A DNA stretch of 64,000 nt from Kitasatospora sp. Root107. GTDB taxonomy: Bacteria; Actinomycetota; Actinomycetes; Streptomycetales; Streptomycetaceae. This document shows, piece after piece, positions 62,879-64,000 of this stretch. The position numbers were made by a program, and so were the translations under genes. Within the stretch, counting starts at the first letter, position 1; every line of letters starts with the position of its first letter. The notes beneath the pieces were generated by a model, which saw nothing but the letters and a program-made list of their open reading frames with translations, ran no database searches and was not told the origin of the DNA. The stretch lies in the NCBI RefSeq assembly GCF_001424875.1, contig NZ_LMCT01000073.1:31728-95727 (forward strand), in the 5' to 3' direction.

Positions 62879-64000
62879 TTGAACAACATCCCCCGCCTCG
62901 TGATCGCCGCGCCCTCCTCGGGCGCGGGCAAGACCACCGTCGCCACCGGCCTGATGGCCGCCCTCGCCGCGCGCGGCCTGGCGGTCTCCCCGCACAAGGT
63001 CGGCCCGGACTACATCGACCCCGGCTACCACGCGCTCGCCGCCGGGCGTCCTGGCCGCAACCTGGACGCCTTCATGTGCGGGCCCGAGCGGATCGCCCCG
63101 CTCTTCCTGCACGGGGCTGCCGGGGCCGACGTGGCCGTGGTCGAGGGCGTCATGGGCCTGTACGACGGAGCAGCCGGGCGGGGCGAGTTGGCCTCCACCG
63201 CGCACGTAGCCAAGCTGCTCAAGGCACCGGTGGTGCTGGTGGTGGACGCCTCCTCGCAGTCCCGCTCGGTGGCCGCGCTGGTACACGGCTTCGCCTCCTG
63301 GGACCCCGAGGTCAGGCTCGCCGGGGTGATCCTCAACCGGGTCGCCTCGGACCGGCACGAGCAGCTGCTCCGGGAGGCGCTGGAGGAGGGCGGCGGGGTG
63401 CAGGTACTCGGCTGCGTCCGGCGTTCGGCCGCCGTCGCCACGCCGTCCCGGCACCTGGGCCTGATCCCGGCCGTGGAGCGCTCGGCGGACGCCCTGCGCG
63501 CTGTCCGGGACATGGGCGAGCTGATCGGCGCCTCGGTCGACCTGGATGCGCTGCTCGAACTGGCGCGCAGTGCGCCGCCGTTGGATGCCGAGCCGTGGTC
63601 GGCCGCGGAAGAGGTCTCGCCGGTGGCGGGACGGCCGCGGGTGGCACTGGCGGCCGGGGCGGCGTTCTCGTTCTCGTACGCGGAGAACGCGGAGCTGCTG
63701 GCGGCGGCGGGCGCGGAGGTGGTGCCGTTCGATCCGCTGCACGAGGCTGAACTCCCCACTGGGGCAGCCGGGTTGGTGATCGGCGGCGGGTTCCCGGAGA
63801 TGTACGTCAAGGAGCTCAGCGCGAACGCCGGGCTGCGCGCCTCGATCGCCGCGCTGGCCGCCGCCGGGGCGCCGGTCAGCGCCGAGTGCGCCGGGTTGCT
63901 GTATCTGGGGCAGGAGTTGGACGGTGCGCCGATGTGCGGTGTGCTGAACACCACGGCCCGGATGACCGAGCGGCTCACCCTGGGCTACCGGGAGGCGGTC
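62879..64000 (+). CDS. cobB: Cobyrinate a,c-diamide synthase CobB/CbiA, 3' part beyond window
   Basis: The visible 374 codons begin at TTG 62879 (NNIPRLVIAAPSSGAGKTTV), four bases after the cobO stop; no ATG fits, and homologues start at this point. The synthetase half has the P-loop APSSGAGKTT, SPHKVGPDYIDPGYHALAAG and VVEGVMGLYDGAAGRGELAS. The amidotransferase half has begun: VIGGGFPEMYVKELSANAGL and PVSAECAGLLYLGQELDGAP with the nucleophile Cys. It amidates the a and c side chains of cobyrinate. Confidence 0.92.
   Translation, partial: MNNIPRLVIAAPSSGAGKTTVATGLMAALAARGLAVSPHKVGPDYIDPGYHALAAGRPGRNLDAFMCGPERIAPLFLHGAAGADVAVVEGVMGLYDGAAGRGELASTAHVAKLLKAPVVLVVDASSQSRSVAALVHGFASWDPEVRLAGVILNRVASDRHEQLLREALEEGGGVQVLGCVRRSAAVATPSRHLGLIPAVERSADALRAVRDMGELIGASVDLDALLELARSAPPLDAEPWSAAEEVSPVAGRPRVALAAGAAFSFSYAENAELLAAAGAEVVPFDPLHEAELPTGAAGLVIGGGFPEMYVKELSANAGLRASIAALAAAGAPVSAECAGLLYLGQELDGAPMCGVLNTTARMTERLTLGYREAV

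Overview
This is a very GC-rich window with codon use, small-spaced divergons and gene families typical of Streptomycetaceae (Streptomyces or Kitasatospora). The order TetR, ccr, meaA, malyl-CoA lyase, MaoC hydratase, acyl-CoA dehydrogenase, psd, pssA matches a chromosomal block I recall from Streptomyces, so this reads as chromosome rather than plasmid. I cannot fix the species. No rRNA, tRNA, CRISPR array, prophage or intact insertion sequence was seen.

Layout. 1-4.6 kb: end of an acetate-type symporter and its DUF485 partner, a zinc alcohol dehydrogenase, a DEDDh exonuclease with BRCT domain, SURF1, and an SDR without the usual catalytic pair. 4.8-7.0 kb: a five-gene Asp23/AmaP envelope-stress operon. 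7.1-10.4 kb: enoyl-CoA hydratase, a small helix-turn-helix protein and an ABC-F ATPase, a trio also found together in mycobacteria. 10.6-13 kb: a beta-propeller lipoprotein-like protein and a secreted GH26 enzyme. 13-22.9 kb: a minus-strand exopolysaccharide cluster (initiating sugar transferase, polymerase-like protein, a flippase fused to a polysaccharide deacetylase, two GT4 enzymes of which one is frameshifted, a chain-length-type protein and a CelD-like acyltransferase). 23-26.4 kb: SRPBCC, HipA-like kinase, membrane protein, secreted subtilase. 26.5-31.3 kb: a divergent cellulase pair (GH48 and GH5, both with CBM2) with two CelR/CebR-type boxes. 31.4-38 kb: a secreted protein, a two-gene split version of FluG (amidohydrolase plus glutamine-synthetase-like), a Uma2 nuclease and a frameshifted RING-TerD protein. 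38-41.2 kb: a TetR/MFS export pair with paired operators, then a decayed MFS gene. 41.5-52.9 kb: 3-hydroxyacyl-CoA dehydrogenase, TetR, the ethylmalonyl-CoA pathway genes, and phosphatidylserine synthesis and decarboxylation. 53-57.4 kb: conserved hypothetical, alpha/beta hydrolase, XRE regulator, YidB-like protein. 57.5-64 kb: a cobalamin riboswitch followed by cobD, cobQ, a putative chelatase, cobO and the start of cobB/cbiA.

How parts connect. Ethylmalonyl-CoA mutase (MeaA) needs adenosylcobalamin, which the riboswitch-controlled operon at the right end makes. The acetate-type symporter and hydroxybutyryl/crotonyl-CoA enzymes fit assimilation of acetate-like C2 units. The GH48/GH5 pair and secreted GH26 and protease fit growth on plant polymer.

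Most unusual signals: a roughly 115-bp palindromic repeat present four times, with its core inverted relative to shared flanks in one copy; a flippase-deacetylase reading frame with no stop between the two parts but with a retained internal start; palindromes shared by the ccr leader and the 3' coding end of the adjacent TetR gene; a possible uORF attenuator before the ABC-F gene; and two genes each broken by a single missing base.
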